NCBI RefSeq assembly: GCF_030680185.1
Contig: NZ_JAUXVZ010000011.1
Coordinates: 100,713 to 164,712, forward strand
Direction: 5' to 3'
Origin: Phenylobacterium sp.
GTDB taxonomy: Bacteria; Pseudomonadota; Alphaproteobacteria; Caulobacterales; Caulobacteraceae
Length of the DNA: 64,000 bases
Numbering within the stretch: position 1 is the stretch's first letter; the number at the start of each line of letters is the position of its first letter. This document shows positions 37,274 to 45,930 of the stretch, in pieces. The position numbers and the translations under genes were made by a program. Below the pieces are notes generated by a model that ran no database searches, was not told the DNA's origin, and was given only the letters and a program-made list of their open reading frames with translations.

Positions 37274-38335
37274 GTGTCCGACCTGCCCCCTATCGAGATC
37301 GCCGGCCGCCCGATCGGCCCTGGCTACCGCCCGTTCGTGATCTGCGAGCTGTCGGGCAACCACAACGGCGACCTGGACCGCGCCCTGGCCATGATCGATG
37401 CGGCCGCCGCCACCGGCTGCGACGCCATCAAGATCCAGACCTACACCGCCGACACCATCACCATGGACGTCGACAGGCCCGAGTTCCGCATCCACGGCGG
37501 GCTCTGGGACGGCCGCAGCCTGCATGAGCTCTATCAGGAGGCCCAGACCCCCTACGAATGGCACCCGGCCCTGTTCGCGCGGGCGCGGGATCGTGGCGTG
37601 ATCCTGTTCTCCAGCCCGTTCGATGAGACGGCGGTCGATCTGCTCGCAGGCCTGGATGCGCCAGCCTACAAGATCGCTTCGTTCGAAGCGATCGACCTGC
37701 CGCTGATCGCCTATGCCGCCCGCCACGGCAAACCCCTGATCATCTCAACCGGTATGGCCAATCTGGCCGAGATCGAAGCCGCGCGGGACACGGCCCTGGC
37801 GGCCGGCGCCGGCGGCGTGATCCTGTTGCACTGCGTCTCCAGCTATCCGGCCAGTTTCGCCGACGCCAACCTGCGCACCATTCCGGACATGGCGGCCCGC
37901 TTCGGCTGCCCCATCGGCCTATCGGACCATACGCCGGGCACGGCCGCAGCCGTGGCGGCGGTGGCGCTCGGCGCCTGCGTGATCGAGAAGCATTTCACCT
38001 TGGCGCGGTCCGATGGCGGCCCGGACGCCGCCTTCTCCCTGGAGCCCGCGGAGTTCCAGGCCCTGGTCAGCGACGCCCGCTCGGCCTGGGAGGCTCTCGG
38101 CCAGGCGCAGTATGACCTGCTGGGCTCAGAACGGGCCAACGCTCAGTTCCGCCGATCGATCTATGTGGCGGCCGACGTGAAGGCCGGCGCGGTGATCGCC
38201 GCCTCGGACGTGCGCTCGATCCGCCCGGGGCTCGGCCTGGCGCCGGCGCATCGCGACGCCGTCATTGGCCGCATCGCACACCGAGATCTGAAGCGCGGTG
38301 AGCCGATGTCCTGGGACATGCTCGAAGGAGGTTAG
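37274..38335 (+). CDS. pseI: Pseudaminic acid synthase
   Basis: A 353-residue NeuB-family enzyme that condenses phosphoenolpyruvate with the diacetylated altrose derivative to form pseudaminic acid. The TIM barrel has ELSGNHNGDLDRALAMID near 25, IKIQTYTADT near 50 and EKHFTLARSDGGPDAAFSL near 240, the last distinguishing PseI from NeuB. The C-terminal antifreeze-like SAF domain (about 290-350) is present. GTG start at 37274. It faces pseH, with overlapping stops. The product is used for flagellin glycosylation in many polar-flagellated alphaproteobacteria. Confidence 0.92.
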   Translation: MSDLPPIEIAGRPIGPGYRPFVICELSGNHNGDLDRALAMIDAAAATGCDAIKIQTYTADTITMDVDRPEFRIHGGLWDGRSLHELYQEAQTPYEWHPALFARARDRGVILFSSPFDETAVDLLAGLDAPAYKIASFEAIDLPLIAYAARHGKPLIISTGMANLAEIEAARDTALAAGAGGVILLHCVSSYPASFADANLRTIPDMAARFGCPIGLSDHTPGTAAAVAAVALGACVIEKHFTLARSDGGPDAAFSLEPAEFQALVSDARSAWEALGQAQYDLLGSERANAQFRRSIYVAADVKAGAVIAASDVRSIRPGLGLAPAHRDAVIGRIAHRDLKRGEPMSWDMLEGG

Positions 38336-38898
38336 TCCAGGACATAGCCCTTGGACTGCAGGCGCTCGCGGCTGGCCTCGCGCACGGCCGCCCAGTCCTG
38401 CGCCAGGAGGCCGAGGCCCACCACGTCCCGGGGCTCGCCGTTCTTCCACACGTGCTGGCGCAGCAGGGCCTCTCGGCGGAAGCCGAAGGACTCGTGCAGC
38501 CTCCACACGGCCTCGTTCTCCACCAGCACCTCGCACCAGAGCTTGGCGAAGCCGAGCACGCCGAACACGTGCTCGATCATCCAGTATTCCACATAGGCGC
38601 CGACGCCCTTGCCGCGCACCGCGGGCGAGGCGAGGTAATAGGCCCAGGCGCACCGGCGGTTGGCCGGCGAGATGTCGGCGAGGTTGGCCAGCCCTACGGG
38701 CTCGCCATCCAGCTCGATGATCCAGTAGCGGCGGGCAGGATCGGCCACGGCGGCGGCGAACCAGCGGGCGTGGTCCTCAGGCCCGATCACCGCATCGGTG
38801 TACATCCACTGGGCGACGTCCGGCTGGTTCCGCCAGTCCCGCAAGCGGTCGCGGTCGGACTCGACGACATCGCGCAGCTCCACCCTTGGCCCGCTCAT
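38332..38898 (-). CDS. pseH: UDP-4-amino-sugar N-acetyltransferase, pseudaminic acid pathway
   Basis: A 188-residue GNAT-fold protein that fits PseH. PseH acetylates the 4-amino group of the altrose intermediate made by PseC. It has the LRDVVESDRDRLRDWRN start, AYYLASPAVRGKGVGAYVEY with the acetyl-CoA loop, and LVENEAVWRLHESFGFRREA near 125. Context supports it strongly: it lies at the end of the minus-strand pseF-pseG-oxidoreductase run and its stop overlaps the pseI stop. The start overlaps the oxidoreductase stop by one base. Another GNAT function is possible if read in isolation. Confidence 0.88.
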   Translation of the reverse strand: MSGPRVELRDVVESDRDRLRDWRNQPDVAQWMYTDAVIGPEDHARWFAAAVADPARRYWIIELDGEPVGLANLADISPANRRCAWAYYLASPAVRGKGVGAYVEYWMIEHVFGVLGFAKLWCEVLVENEAVWRLHESFGFRREALLRQHVWKNGEPRDVVGLGLLAQDWAAVREASRERLQSKGYVLD

Positions 38899-40085
38899 CA
38901 GGCCACCGCGCGGACCGCAGCATCGGCGCCCATCGCGACGCCCAGGCGACCGGCCAGGGCCGAGATCCGGGCCGGCGCATCGGCCGACTCCCAGCCCGCG
39001 ACCAGGAAGCGGCCGTCATGGTGGCGGTCGAGATCAGCTTCCAGGCGCGCCAGCCGCGTCACCGCCTCGACAGAGGGGCAGGTAAAGCGGGTGCGCATAT
39101 TGGTCAGGAGGCAGGCCTCCAGGATCATCGGCCGGCGGGCGAAGGGACCCAGCAGGCGAAGGGCCTCGGCCCTCAGCTCGGCGTCGCCGACCTCGTCCAC
39201 GCATTCGATGCTGACCAGGGTCTCGCCGCGGCTCTCATAGACGCGCAGGGCGCTGATCCTGCCCTCGGCGGCGTAGTTGCGGATGGTCAGGGGCAGGGGG
39301 GCTTCGATCCGGGCGCGGTAGACATAGCTCGCCACCCGCTCGCCGATCAGGCGCGGGCGAGGCTGATCGGTCAGGTCGAACAGGGGCAGGGGATCGGCGG
39401 CCCAGACGACAATGTCGCCCGTGGTCCGTGAGCCGGCGGCCTCCCGCGGCGAAACCAGGCTGTGCAAATGGATCTGGACGCCCAGGCGGGCCAGGGCGCG
39501 GCTGGCGGCGGAGAACAGGCCGTTCAGCCCGTCACGAGGGGTGGCGCCCCGCAGGGGGATCGAGACATTGGGCGCTGGCGCTTCGCCGGGCGCGGTCAGG
39601 CGCACATGATCGAGGCCCAGGGCTGGGGCGGCGCTGGCATGGATCTGGTCGAGCCAGACCCCCAGCCGCCATTGGCAGTATTGGGCCAGCGGATCTGCTG
39701 CGGCCCGAGGGTAGGCCCGCAGCAGATCATTGAGGGTTTCGGCCTGGCCGTCGCGGGGCGTCATAGCCGAGGCTGTCAGGACCGGCCCGGCGCTCCAGCT
39801 GGCCTGGGGGCCGGAAGGCGAGGGGCTGATGGCGCCCACGTGCAGATCGACATCGTCGAAGGCGACGCCGTGCCATTCGAGGGTTTTGCGGATCGGATCC
39901 TGGGCGGCGCCGAAGGCGAACTCGCCGTCCCGCAACTCGACCCCGTGGCTGACCCGCGGCAGGCTCCAGCCGCCGAGGCGATCCAGCGCGTCTTCGAGGA
40001 TGATCTCGCGGGCGCCGAGACGGTGGGCTTCAAAGGCGGCGAGGATGCCGGTCAGGCCCCCGCCGATAATCCGAACCTTGGTCAT
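38898..40085 (-). CDS. Rossmann-fold (FAD/NAD(P)-binding) oxidoreductase in the pse locus
   Basis: A 395-residue protein that begins with a dinucleotide-binding fold (VRIIGGGLTGILAAFEAH, GGGLTG at 8-13, then an acidic end of strand 2). The later region resembles FAD-dependent amine-oxidase/desaturase-like proteins (GATPRDGLNGLFSAASRALA, and FLVAGWESADAPARI near the C-terminus). I do not recognise a named family. It is embedded between pseG and pseH in a compact run, so a sugar- or flagellin-modification role is a reasonable inference. It is not one of the six known Pse enzymes. The substrate is unknown. Confidence 0.75.
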   Translation of the reverse strand: MTKVRIIGGGLTGILAAFEAHRLGAREIILEDALDRLGGWSLPRVSHGVELRDGEFAFGAAQDPIRKTLEWHGVAFDDVDLHVGAISPSPSGPQASWSAGPVLTASAMTPRDGQAETLNDLLRAYPRAAADPLAQYCQWRLGVWLDQIHASAAPALGLDHVRLTAPGEAPAPNVSIPLRGATPRDGLNGLFSAASRALARLGVQIHLHSLVSPREAAGSRTTGDIVVWAADPLPLFDLTDQPRPRLIGERVASYVYRARIEAPLPLTIRNYAAEGRISALRVYESRGETLVSIECVDEVGDAELRAEALRLLGPFARRPMILEACLLTNMRTRFTCPSVEAVTRLARLEADLDRHHDGRFLVAGWESADAPARISALAGRLGVAMGADAAVRAVA

Positions 40086-40161
40086 GCCCTGGCCTCCCCG
40101 ACCCGCATGTGAACAGGCAGGATGCAGGCCAAGGTCGAAAAACTCGGTTAAGGCCGCTGCG

Positions 40162-41193
40162 TCAGACCGTCGCGGACTGGATCAGCAGGGGCCAGAAGGC
40201 GTCGGCGACCCGCGACGCGCCCTGGCCGTCGCAAAGGGCGGCGCTTTTCTCGGCCAGGCCCTGGCGCAGTGCGTCGTCGACGAACAGGCGGGTCAGGGCC
40301 CGGTCGAAGTCGGTCTCGAAGCCCGGCGCACGACCATCGACCGCCAGCACGGCGCCGGCCTTGGCCAGGCTCGCAGCGGCGGCGAGTTGGTTGTCGGCCA
40401 GGGTGACGACCACGCTGGGCAGGCCCAGGACGCAGCGCTCCCACATGGCCGAGCCGGCCGCCCCGATGGCGAGATCGGCGGCCGTGGCCAGCTCGGCCAT
40501 GTGCGGCGTATCTACGTGCAGGGTCAGGCGAGGGTCGTGGGCGGCGATGCGGGTCAGGCCCTTTCGGCTGGGGGCGGCGGCGCCGACCACCACGTCCAGC
40601 GCGGTGTCGCCAAACCGCCGGCGCACGCGCTCGACCACCTGGCTGGTGATCCCGCCGACGTCGGTCAGGCCCATGGAGACCAGCACCCGGCGCAGGGGCT
40701 CGGCCCGCCGGGCCAGGGCGGTCTCGCGCATGGCGGCGAAGGCTGGGCGGACCGGCGCGTAGCGGGGACCCAGCATCAGTCGCGCCCCCTCGGTCAGTCC
40801 CCGATAGTCGGCGTCGGTGCGGTCGGGGCCGGAGTCCAGCACCAGAGTGCCCCCCAGGCGGCGGTCGGCCAGGTCGTCGATCACGATAGAAGGCCGGCCG
40901 TCGGCGATGGCCTGGTGCTCGGGCCGCGCCAAGCCGTAGTGGTCGAACACGACGGCCTCGAAGGCCAAAGCCGCGGCGGCCTCCACCAGGGCTTCGGGCG
41001 CCAGCGACGTCACCGCGCGCCGCGGCAGGTCCGGGGCGAAGGCCGCCAGGATCGCCTCCACGTTGGCGTCGGCCAGGAACTGGCACTGGGCGCCGCGTTC
41101 GGTCAGGGCTGCGGCCAGGGTCAGGCTGCGCATCACATGCCCGCCGCCGACTTCAGGGCCGGCGTTGACGATGAAAAGGACCCGCGGGGTCAT
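40162..41193 (-). CDS. pseG: UDP-sugar hydrolase, pseudaminic acid pathway
   Basis: A 343-residue GT-B-fold hydrolase that removes UDP from the diacetylated altrose derivative, the step before PseI. Motifs are VNAGPEVGGGHVMRSLTLA near 9-27 (the usual PseG start), VIDDLADRRL, and a C-terminal nucleotide-binding half with AIGAAGSAMWERCVLGLPS near 245. Its start codon overlaps the pseF stop codon (ATGA), so translation is coupled. It is cytoplasmic. No residue I would expect in the family is missing. Confidence 0.92.
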   Translation of the reverse strand: MTPRVLFIVNAGPEVGGGHVMRSLTLAAALTERGAQCQFLADANVEAILAAFAPDLPRRAVTSLAPEALVEAAAALAFEAVVFDHYGLARPEHQAIADGRPSIVIDDLADRRLGGTLVLDSGPDRTDADYRGLTEGARLMLGPRYAPVRPAFAAMRETALARRAEPLRRVLVSMGLTDVGGITSQVVERVRRRFGDTALDVVVGAAAPSRKGLTRIAAHDPRLTLHVDTPHMAELATAADLAIGAAGSAMWERCVLGLPSVVVTLADNQLAAAASLAKAGAVLAVDGRAPGFETDFDRALTRLFVDDALRQGLAEKSAALCDGQGASRVADAFWPLLIQSATV

Positions 41194-41906
41194 AGGCGTC
41201 GTTCTCCGCCAAAGGTCACAAGCTCCGGCCGGGCGCGGACAAGGCTGCGCACGTCATCGGAGGAAAAGGCCGCGTTGGCCGGGTAGAGCCCGTCATAGAT
41301 CTGACGGACGAACTCATAGTCGTCGGCGGTGTCGACGGTCCAGCGCACCTCGCCTTCGTCCACGGACGGATCCAGGCGAGCGATCCGGTAGCGCGAGGGC
41401 GCGTTGCGGACAGCCCAGGTCACGTGCTCGCGCGCCTCGGGACCATGGTCCTCCCGCGCCGTGCGCTGCAGGGCGTCGGCGGAGATCACCTCCACATCCT
41501 GGCCCTTGGGATAGCCGGACGGATCATAGCGGTTGTGGGTATAGTCGGCGGCCTTGGCCAGATGGAGGGCGATGGTCTGGTCGATGACGCCCGGATCGAT
41601 CAGCGGGCAGTCGCCGGTCAGGCGCACCACATGGTCGGCCGGCCAGGCCTCCAGGGCGCCGATGAACCGGGCCAGCACGTTGTCCAGGGGGCCGCGGTGA
41701 ACGGCCAAGCCCGCAGCCTCGACCGCCTGGGCCAAGCGGTCGTCGCTGGGCTCGATGCTGGTCGCCACGACGATCTGGTCGATGCGCTGCGCCCGGGCCA
41801 CCCGCTCGATCTGGCGCAGCAGCATGGGCGCCCCGGCCAGCGGCAGCAGCACCTTGCCCGGCAGACGGGATGAACTCAGACGAGCCTGGAGAATGGCGAG
41901 AATCAA
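41190..41906 (-). CDS. pseF: Pseudaminic acid cytidylyltransferase
   Basis: A 238-residue nucleotidyltransferase that activates pseudaminic acid to CMP-Pse. The ILAILQARLSSSRLPGKVLLP opening contains the CTP-binding loop (RLPGK); RLTGDCPLIDP is near 75 and DNVLARF near 56. The TTG at 41906 is chosen because AGGAG lies 8 bases upstream and the conserved ILAILQAR begins there; the longer frame has no family features. PseF, PseG, the oxidoreductase and PseH form one directional run. A SpsF-type sugar-nucleotide role is the main alternative. Confidence 0.88.
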   Translation of the reverse strand: MILAILQARLSSSRLPGKVLLPLAGAPMLLRQIERVARAQRIDQIVVATSIEPSDDRLAQAVEAAGLAVHRGPLDNVLARFIGALEAWPADHVVRLTGDCPLIDPGVIDQTIALHLAKAADYTHNRYDPSGYPKGQDVEVISADALQRTAREDHGPEAREHVTWAVRNAPSRYRIARLDPSVDEGEVRWTVDTADDYEFVRQIYDGLYPANAAFSSDDVRSLVRARPELVTFGGERRL

Positions 41907-41973
41907 TCGTGCGCTCCTGTGCGCGCAAGATAGACCCCATTGCGGCGGCAAGGCGCCCTGTGTGGCGTGCGCC

Positions 41974-42705
41974 CTACTCCTTGACGAAGAAGCCGCCAGG
42001 GGCAGACGCCCAGCCGAACTTCTCGATCCGCGGCGGGGCGCCGTCGAAGAACTCTTCCAGGGCCTCGCTCTCGCCGGGCCATTCACGGATGGCGTATTCG
42101 TCGAGCAGCACCACGCCGCCGGTCAGGATGCGCGGCCAAAAGGCCTTCAGCGCCTCCAGGGTCGGCTCATAGAGGTCCATGTCCAGGTGCAGGAGCGCGA
42201 TGCGCAGGCCGGGGTGCTCGGCCACATAGGCATGCGCGGTCTCCTTCACGTCGCCGTCGATCAGCTCGACCCGCGGCCGTTGCGGCACGAAGGAGTCGGC
42301 GTTGAAGGCGTCCACCAGGGCGAACAGGGTGTCGCGGAACTGGGCCGGGTTCCAGCCCTCGGCCGTGTTGCCAACCCGGGCGTCCAGGCCGTCCTTCTCC
42401 GAGCGGTCGGCCAGGCCCCGGAAGTGGTCGAAGCCCAGCACCTTGCGGGTGCGATCGCCGGGACTGAACGTCTCCAGGAAGCGGGCGAAGGTCAGCAGCG
42501 AGGCGCCCTTGTAGACGCCGCACTCGACGATATCGCCCGGCATGTCCTCGATCAGCTTGAAGACCTCATAGTGGGCGAAGCCCTTCATGAAGTGCATCCG
42601 CCGCCCGAAGGAGGCCAGGTTGGCGATGAGGTCGTGATCGTCCAGATGGGCCTTGAGCAGGCTGCGCAGGGTCTCGTCGGCGGGGATCTTGGGGGCAGGA
42701 GTCAT
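41974..42705 (-). CDS. TylF/MycF-family O-methyltransferase
   Basis: A 243-residue SAM-dependent methyltransferase of the macrocin/TylF type. IVECGVYKGASLLTFARFLE is motif I near 58-77, DGDVKETA is near 150, LHLDMDLYEPTLEALKAF near 172 carries the divalent-metal aspartates, and FDHFRGL is near 92. Members methylate sugar hydroxyls. Its start overlaps the stop of the PhyH gene (ATGA), so the two are coupled. It lies 67 bases upstream of pseF on the same strand, suggesting it decorates a surface or flagellar sugar. Confidence 0.88.
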   Translation of the reverse strand: MTPAPKIPADETLRSLLKAHLDDHDLIANLASFGRRMHFMKGFAHYEVFKLIEDMPGDIVECGVYKGASLLTFARFLETFSPGDRTRKVLGFDHFRGLADRSEKDGLDARVGNTAEGWNPAQFRDTLFALVDAFNADSFVPQRPRVELIDGDVKETAHAYVAEHPGLRIALLHLDMDLYEPTLEALKAFWPRILTGGVVLLDEYAIREWPGESEALEEFFDGAPPRIEKFGWASAPGGFFVKE

Positions 42706-43499
42706 GGGCGTTCCTCGGAAGCGATCAGGTCCGGGCGCAGGGCCGCAAAGGCCTCGAACCCGTCAGCCCGGCGGTTGCGCCAGCCGCGCGCGATCACCTC
42801 GGGCGCAAGCAGGTCGCCAAACCGGACCTGGATGGAATAGCGGTGCCGTGGGCCGGGATTGTAACCCGACCGATGGGGCACGGTGTTGTGGAACATCAGC
42901 ACGTCGCCGGGCTGCAGCTCGGGCTTGCGGCTGTGGGCCTCGAAGTGCGGATGGAAGTCCTGGGCGATGAAGGCGTCCCGTGTGGCCAGTGGACGGCCGG
43001 CCGCGTCGCGCTTCAGGCGGACATCGACCGGATAGAGCCGGGCCTCGGCGGTCTTGACCACATCGACCCCTCCATTGGCCGCGCCGGACGGCGTCAGGGG
43101 CGTCCAGGCGGTGACCGAGCGGTCGCAGAGCATGTTGTACGGAAAGTCCTGGTGCCAATCGAAGCCTCGCCAGGGCTCGCCCGCCAAGTCCATCCGGAAG
43201 ACGGCGTGCTGGAAGGGGCTGTGCAGCCGCCGGGCGCCGGTCACGGCCTGGGCCGCCTGGCGCAGCGGCTCACAGGTGACGATCCGGCGAAAGACGTCGG
43301 TCTCGCGCATGGCGTCATAGACCTCGCCCAGGGCGGCGCGATCCGAGGTCCGCAGCGCATCGACCAGGGCGTCGACGTCGTCCGCCTCCCCCGCAGCGCC
43401 TCGGGCGCGCAGCATGTCGATGAAGGTCTCCAGCGCCTCGGCCACGAGCGGCGCGGGCAGCAGGCCCTTCAGCTCCTGAACGAGGGGCGGGGTGGTCAC
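42702..43499 (-). CDS. PhyH-family Fe(II)/2-oxoglutarate dioxygenase
   Basis: A 265-residue protein of the phytanoyl-CoA dioxygenase family. The metal triad appears as His and Asp in FDWHQDFPYN near 115-124 and a distal His in FHNTVPHRSGY near 205; SIQVRFGDL carries the downstream 2-oxoglutarate Arg. Enzymes of this group hydroxylate or oxidise small molecules or modified sugars. It heads the minus-strand run that continues through the TylF methyltransferase into the pse genes. The substrate is unknown; a hydroxylated sugar for later methylation is a guess. Confidence 0.85.
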   Translation of the reverse strand: MTTPPLVQELKGLLPAPLVAEALETFIDMLRARGAAGEADDVDALVDALRTSDRAALGEVYDAMRETDVFRRIVTCEPLRQAAQAVTGARRLHSPFQHAVFRMDLAGEPWRGFDWHQDFPYNMLCDRSVTAWTPLTPSGAANGGVDVVKTAEARLYPVDVRLKRDAAGRPLATRDAFIAQDFHPHFEAHSRKPELQPGDVLMFHNTVPHRSGYNPGPRHRYSIQVRFGDLLAPEVIARGWRNRRADGFEAFAALRPDLIASEERP

Positions 43500-43660
43500 G
43501 GCAGGGCTCCGGCGCTGGAACGACCGGGCAAGGCTAGGGCGCGCCGTCTAACCAACTGTTAACCGTAAACCCCCTGCGACAAGGCGCCCGTAGGAACCTT
43601 TGGAACCGCATCGCCTATGGCGGCGCTTTCCCAGGACCACAAATGTCGAGGGACGCTTTC

Positions 43661-44212
43661 ATGATCCGACTGACCTTGTCTGGCGCGGCGTGCGCCCTGC
43701 TTCTGGCCGGCTGTGGCGGCCGGGAAGAGCCGGCGGAAGCTGTCGATCCGGCCGCCGAAGCCGCCGCAGCCCGGGCCGAACCGTCGCCGCTGGCGCAGAC
43801 GGCCGCGCCGCCGCCGCCAGGACCCGCCGCGACGACAATCCAGACAAATTCAGGTCCGGACGGAACTCAGGTCGATCTGACCCGCGTGCGGGTGACGGGA
43901 AACGTCCTCACCGTGGAGCTCAGCTATCGCCCCGCCGGCAATAGCACCGAATGGGTCTATCTGGACGCCGACGAGGTGAGCGTTATCGATGATGCGACCT
44001 CGCAGCGCTATGGCATCCTTCGCGACGACAGCAATCAGTGGATGGCCGCGCCGCTGCAGTCGGCCTCTGGCGATCGGATTTCTCTGAGGCTGCGCGACGG
44101 GCGACCGGGGATCATCTGGTTCAAGTTCCCCGCGCCGCCGGCCAGTTCGCCGACGGTCTCCATCAACATTCCTGATGTCAGCCCCTTCGACGGGGTGGCG
44201 GTTCAAAGGTGA
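43661..44212 (+). CDS. Hypothetical lipoprotein
   Basis: A 183-residue predicted lipoprotein. The signal peptide ends in LLAGC, with a Pro/Ala/Glu-rich linker of about 50 residues. A C-terminal beta-rich domain follows, with VDLTRVRVTGNVLTVELSY near 72, then YLDADEVSVIDDATSQRYG and GIIWFKFPAPP. I do not recognise the family. The ATG at 43661 is preferred; an in-frame ATG six codons upstream is possible. The stop overlaps the start of the OmpA-family gene (TGATG), so both are likely expressed together at the cell envelope. Confidence 0.72.
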   Translation: MIRLTLSGAACALLLAGCGGREEPAEAVDPAAEAAAARAEPSPLAQTAAPPPPGPAATTIQTNSGPDGTQVDLTRVRVTGNVLTVELSYRPAGNSTEWVYLDADEVSVIDDATSQRYGILRDDSNQWMAAPLQSASGDRISLRLRDGRPGIIWFKFPAPPASSPTVSINIPDVSPFDGVAVQR

Positions 44213-44844
44213 TGTCGCCTTGGCGCGCCTCGGCGCTTGGCGGTGTTGTCCTGATTCTCCAGGCCTGCGGCGCGCCATCCGACGAGGCGCAGACCTCGCC
44301 AGCGGGTCAGGGCTCGGCGCCCGTCGCCACGCTCGAGGGCGGCCCGCCTATGCGTGGCGCGATGGCGCCGGCGCCCACGCCCTCGCCCTTGGGTGAAGGG
44401 GCGGGGTTGAAGGGCGCCGTCGGCGGCCTCAGCGGCGCCATCACCGGCTTCCAGGTCCGGGAAACGGCCTCGACCTTTGTGGTCGAGCTGGCGAGCGACG
44501 TGCTGTTTGCGTTCGACAGCGCCGACCTGGCGCCGGGCGCCGACGCCCAACTGCGCCGGACCGCGAGCCTGGTGGCTCCGGGAGCGCAGAAGATCGAGGT
44601 GGTGGGCCACACCGATTCCGTGGGCGAGGCGGACTACAATCTGGCCCTGTCTCTGCGCCGGGCCCAGGCGGTAGCCGACTGGCTGGCGCAGGAGGGCGGC
44701 GTGCCGGAGGCCCGGCTGGCGGCGTCGGGCCTGGGTGAAGCTGATCCGGCTGCGCCCAACCAGACGGCCAGCGGGGCCGATGATCCGCAAGGTCGGGCGC
44801 TGAACCGCCGTGTCGTCGTGGTGATCCCAAAAGCGGCGGGCTGA
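44212..44844 (+). CDS. OmpA-family lipoprotein
   Basis: A 210-residue lipoprotein with a lipobox LQAC and a low-complexity linker of about 80 residues. The OmpA C-terminal domain occupies about 90-205: DVLFAFDSADLAPGADAQL, then VVGHTDSVGEADYNLALSLR with the conserved Asp, and GRALNRRVVVV at the end. This domain binds the diaminopimelate of peptidoglycan, so the protein would tie the outer membrane to the cell wall. It starts at the ATG overlapping the upstream stop codon. Confidence 0.88.
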   Translation: MSPWRASALGGVVLILQACGAPSDEAQTSPAGQGSAPVATLEGGPPMRGAMAPAPTPSPLGEGAGLKGAVGGLSGAITGFQVRETASTFVVELASDVLFAFDSADLAPGADAQLRRTASLVAPGAQKIEVVGHTDSVGEADYNLALSLRRAQAVADWLAQEGGVPEARLAASGLGEADPAAPNQTASGADDPQGRALNRRVVVVIPKAAG

Positions 44845-44853
44845 GCGCGCCGT

Positions 44854-45846
44854 TCAGGCGGCGTGATAGTCCCGCAGCCTGGCGATTTCGGCCTTGGAGC
44901 CCATCATCACCGAGGCCCGCTGGTGCAGGCTGGTGACCTCGGCGTCCAAGGTGTCGCCCACGCCGTCGAACGATGCGCCGCCGGCCTGCTCCACGAGCAG
45001 GGCCATGGGATTGGCCTCGTACATCAGGCGCAGCTTGCCCGGCCGGTTGGGCTCGCGCTTGTCCCAGGGATACATGAAGACCCCGCCGCGGGTGATCACC
45101 CGGTGGACGTCGGCGACCATGGAGGCGACCCAGCGCATGTTGAAGTCCTTGCCCCGCGGCCCTTCGACGCCGGCCAGGCATTCCTCCACATAGCGGCTCA
45201 CCGGCGCCGCCCAGTGGCGGGTGTTGGCCGTATTGATGGCGAACTCCTTGGTTTCGGCGGGGATCGCCATCGCCGGATTGGTCAGCACCCAGTCGTCGCA
45301 TTCCGGATCGAGGGTGAAGGCGCAGACGCCATCGCCCACGGTCAGCACCATCTGGGTCTGGGGGCCATAGACCACATAGCCGGCGGCGACCTGATGGCGG
45401 CCGGGCTGCAGGAAGTCGGCCTCGGTTACGGCTCGGCCGGAGCTATCGGCTGGGGTCGGCAGGATCGAGAAGATGGTGCCGATGGAGACGTTGACCGCGA
45501 TGTTGGACGATCCGTCCAGGGGATCGAACAGCAGCAGATAGCCGCCCTCGGGACCGACTTCGCGCACCGGATGGATGGTCTCCATCTCTTCCGACGCCAT
45601 GGCGCTCAGGCCCTCGGCCTTCGCGCATAGGGCCAGCAGGATGTCGTTCGACAGCACATCGAGCTTCTGCTGCACCTCGCCCTGGACGTTCTCGCTGCCC
45701 AGAGCGCCCATGATCTGGCCGGCGGCGCCGCGGCGGACCTGGGCGCTGATCTCGACGCAGCCCTTGGCCACGGCCGCAAGCACCTCGGCCAGGCGCGGCG
45801 GAATGCTCGACTGAGACAGGTAGGCGGCCAGGTTCGTCGTGCTCAC
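44854..45846 (-). CDS. fbp: Class I fructose-1,6-bisphosphatase
   Basis: A 330-residue gluconeogenic enzyme hydrolysing fructose-1,6-bisphosphate. [19 protein letters not shown] near 108-126 carries the metal-binding Asp residues, EEMETIHPV is near 85, and [29 protein letters not shown] and [20 protein letters not shown] are the substrate-binding segments. It is cytoplasmic. It converges on the OmpA-family gene and lies 84 bases downstream of the ELM1-family gene on the same strand. Confidence 0.95.
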   Translation of the reverse strand: MSTTNLAAYLSQSSIPPRLAEVLAAVAKGCVEISAQVRRGAAGQIMGALGSENVQGEVQQKLDVLSNDILLALCAKAEGLSAMASEEMETIHPVREVGPEGGYLLLFDPLDGSSNIAVNVSIGTIFSILPTPADSSGRAVTEADFLQPGRHQVAAGYVVYGPQTQMVLTVGDGVCAFTLDPECDDWVLTNPAMAIPAETKEFAINTANTRHWAAPVSRYVEECLAGVEGPRGKDFNMRWVASMVADVHRVITRGGVFMYPWDKREPNRPGKLRLMYEANPMALLVEQAGGASFDGVGDTLDAEVTSLHQRASVMMGSKAEIARLRDYHAA

Positions 45847-45930
45847 GTCACACCTCTTTGGGTCTTGGCCGCAGGCGTCCCTGCGGTCGGCGGCGCGGGT
45901 AACGCGCCTGGAGCGGCCTGTCCACCCGGT

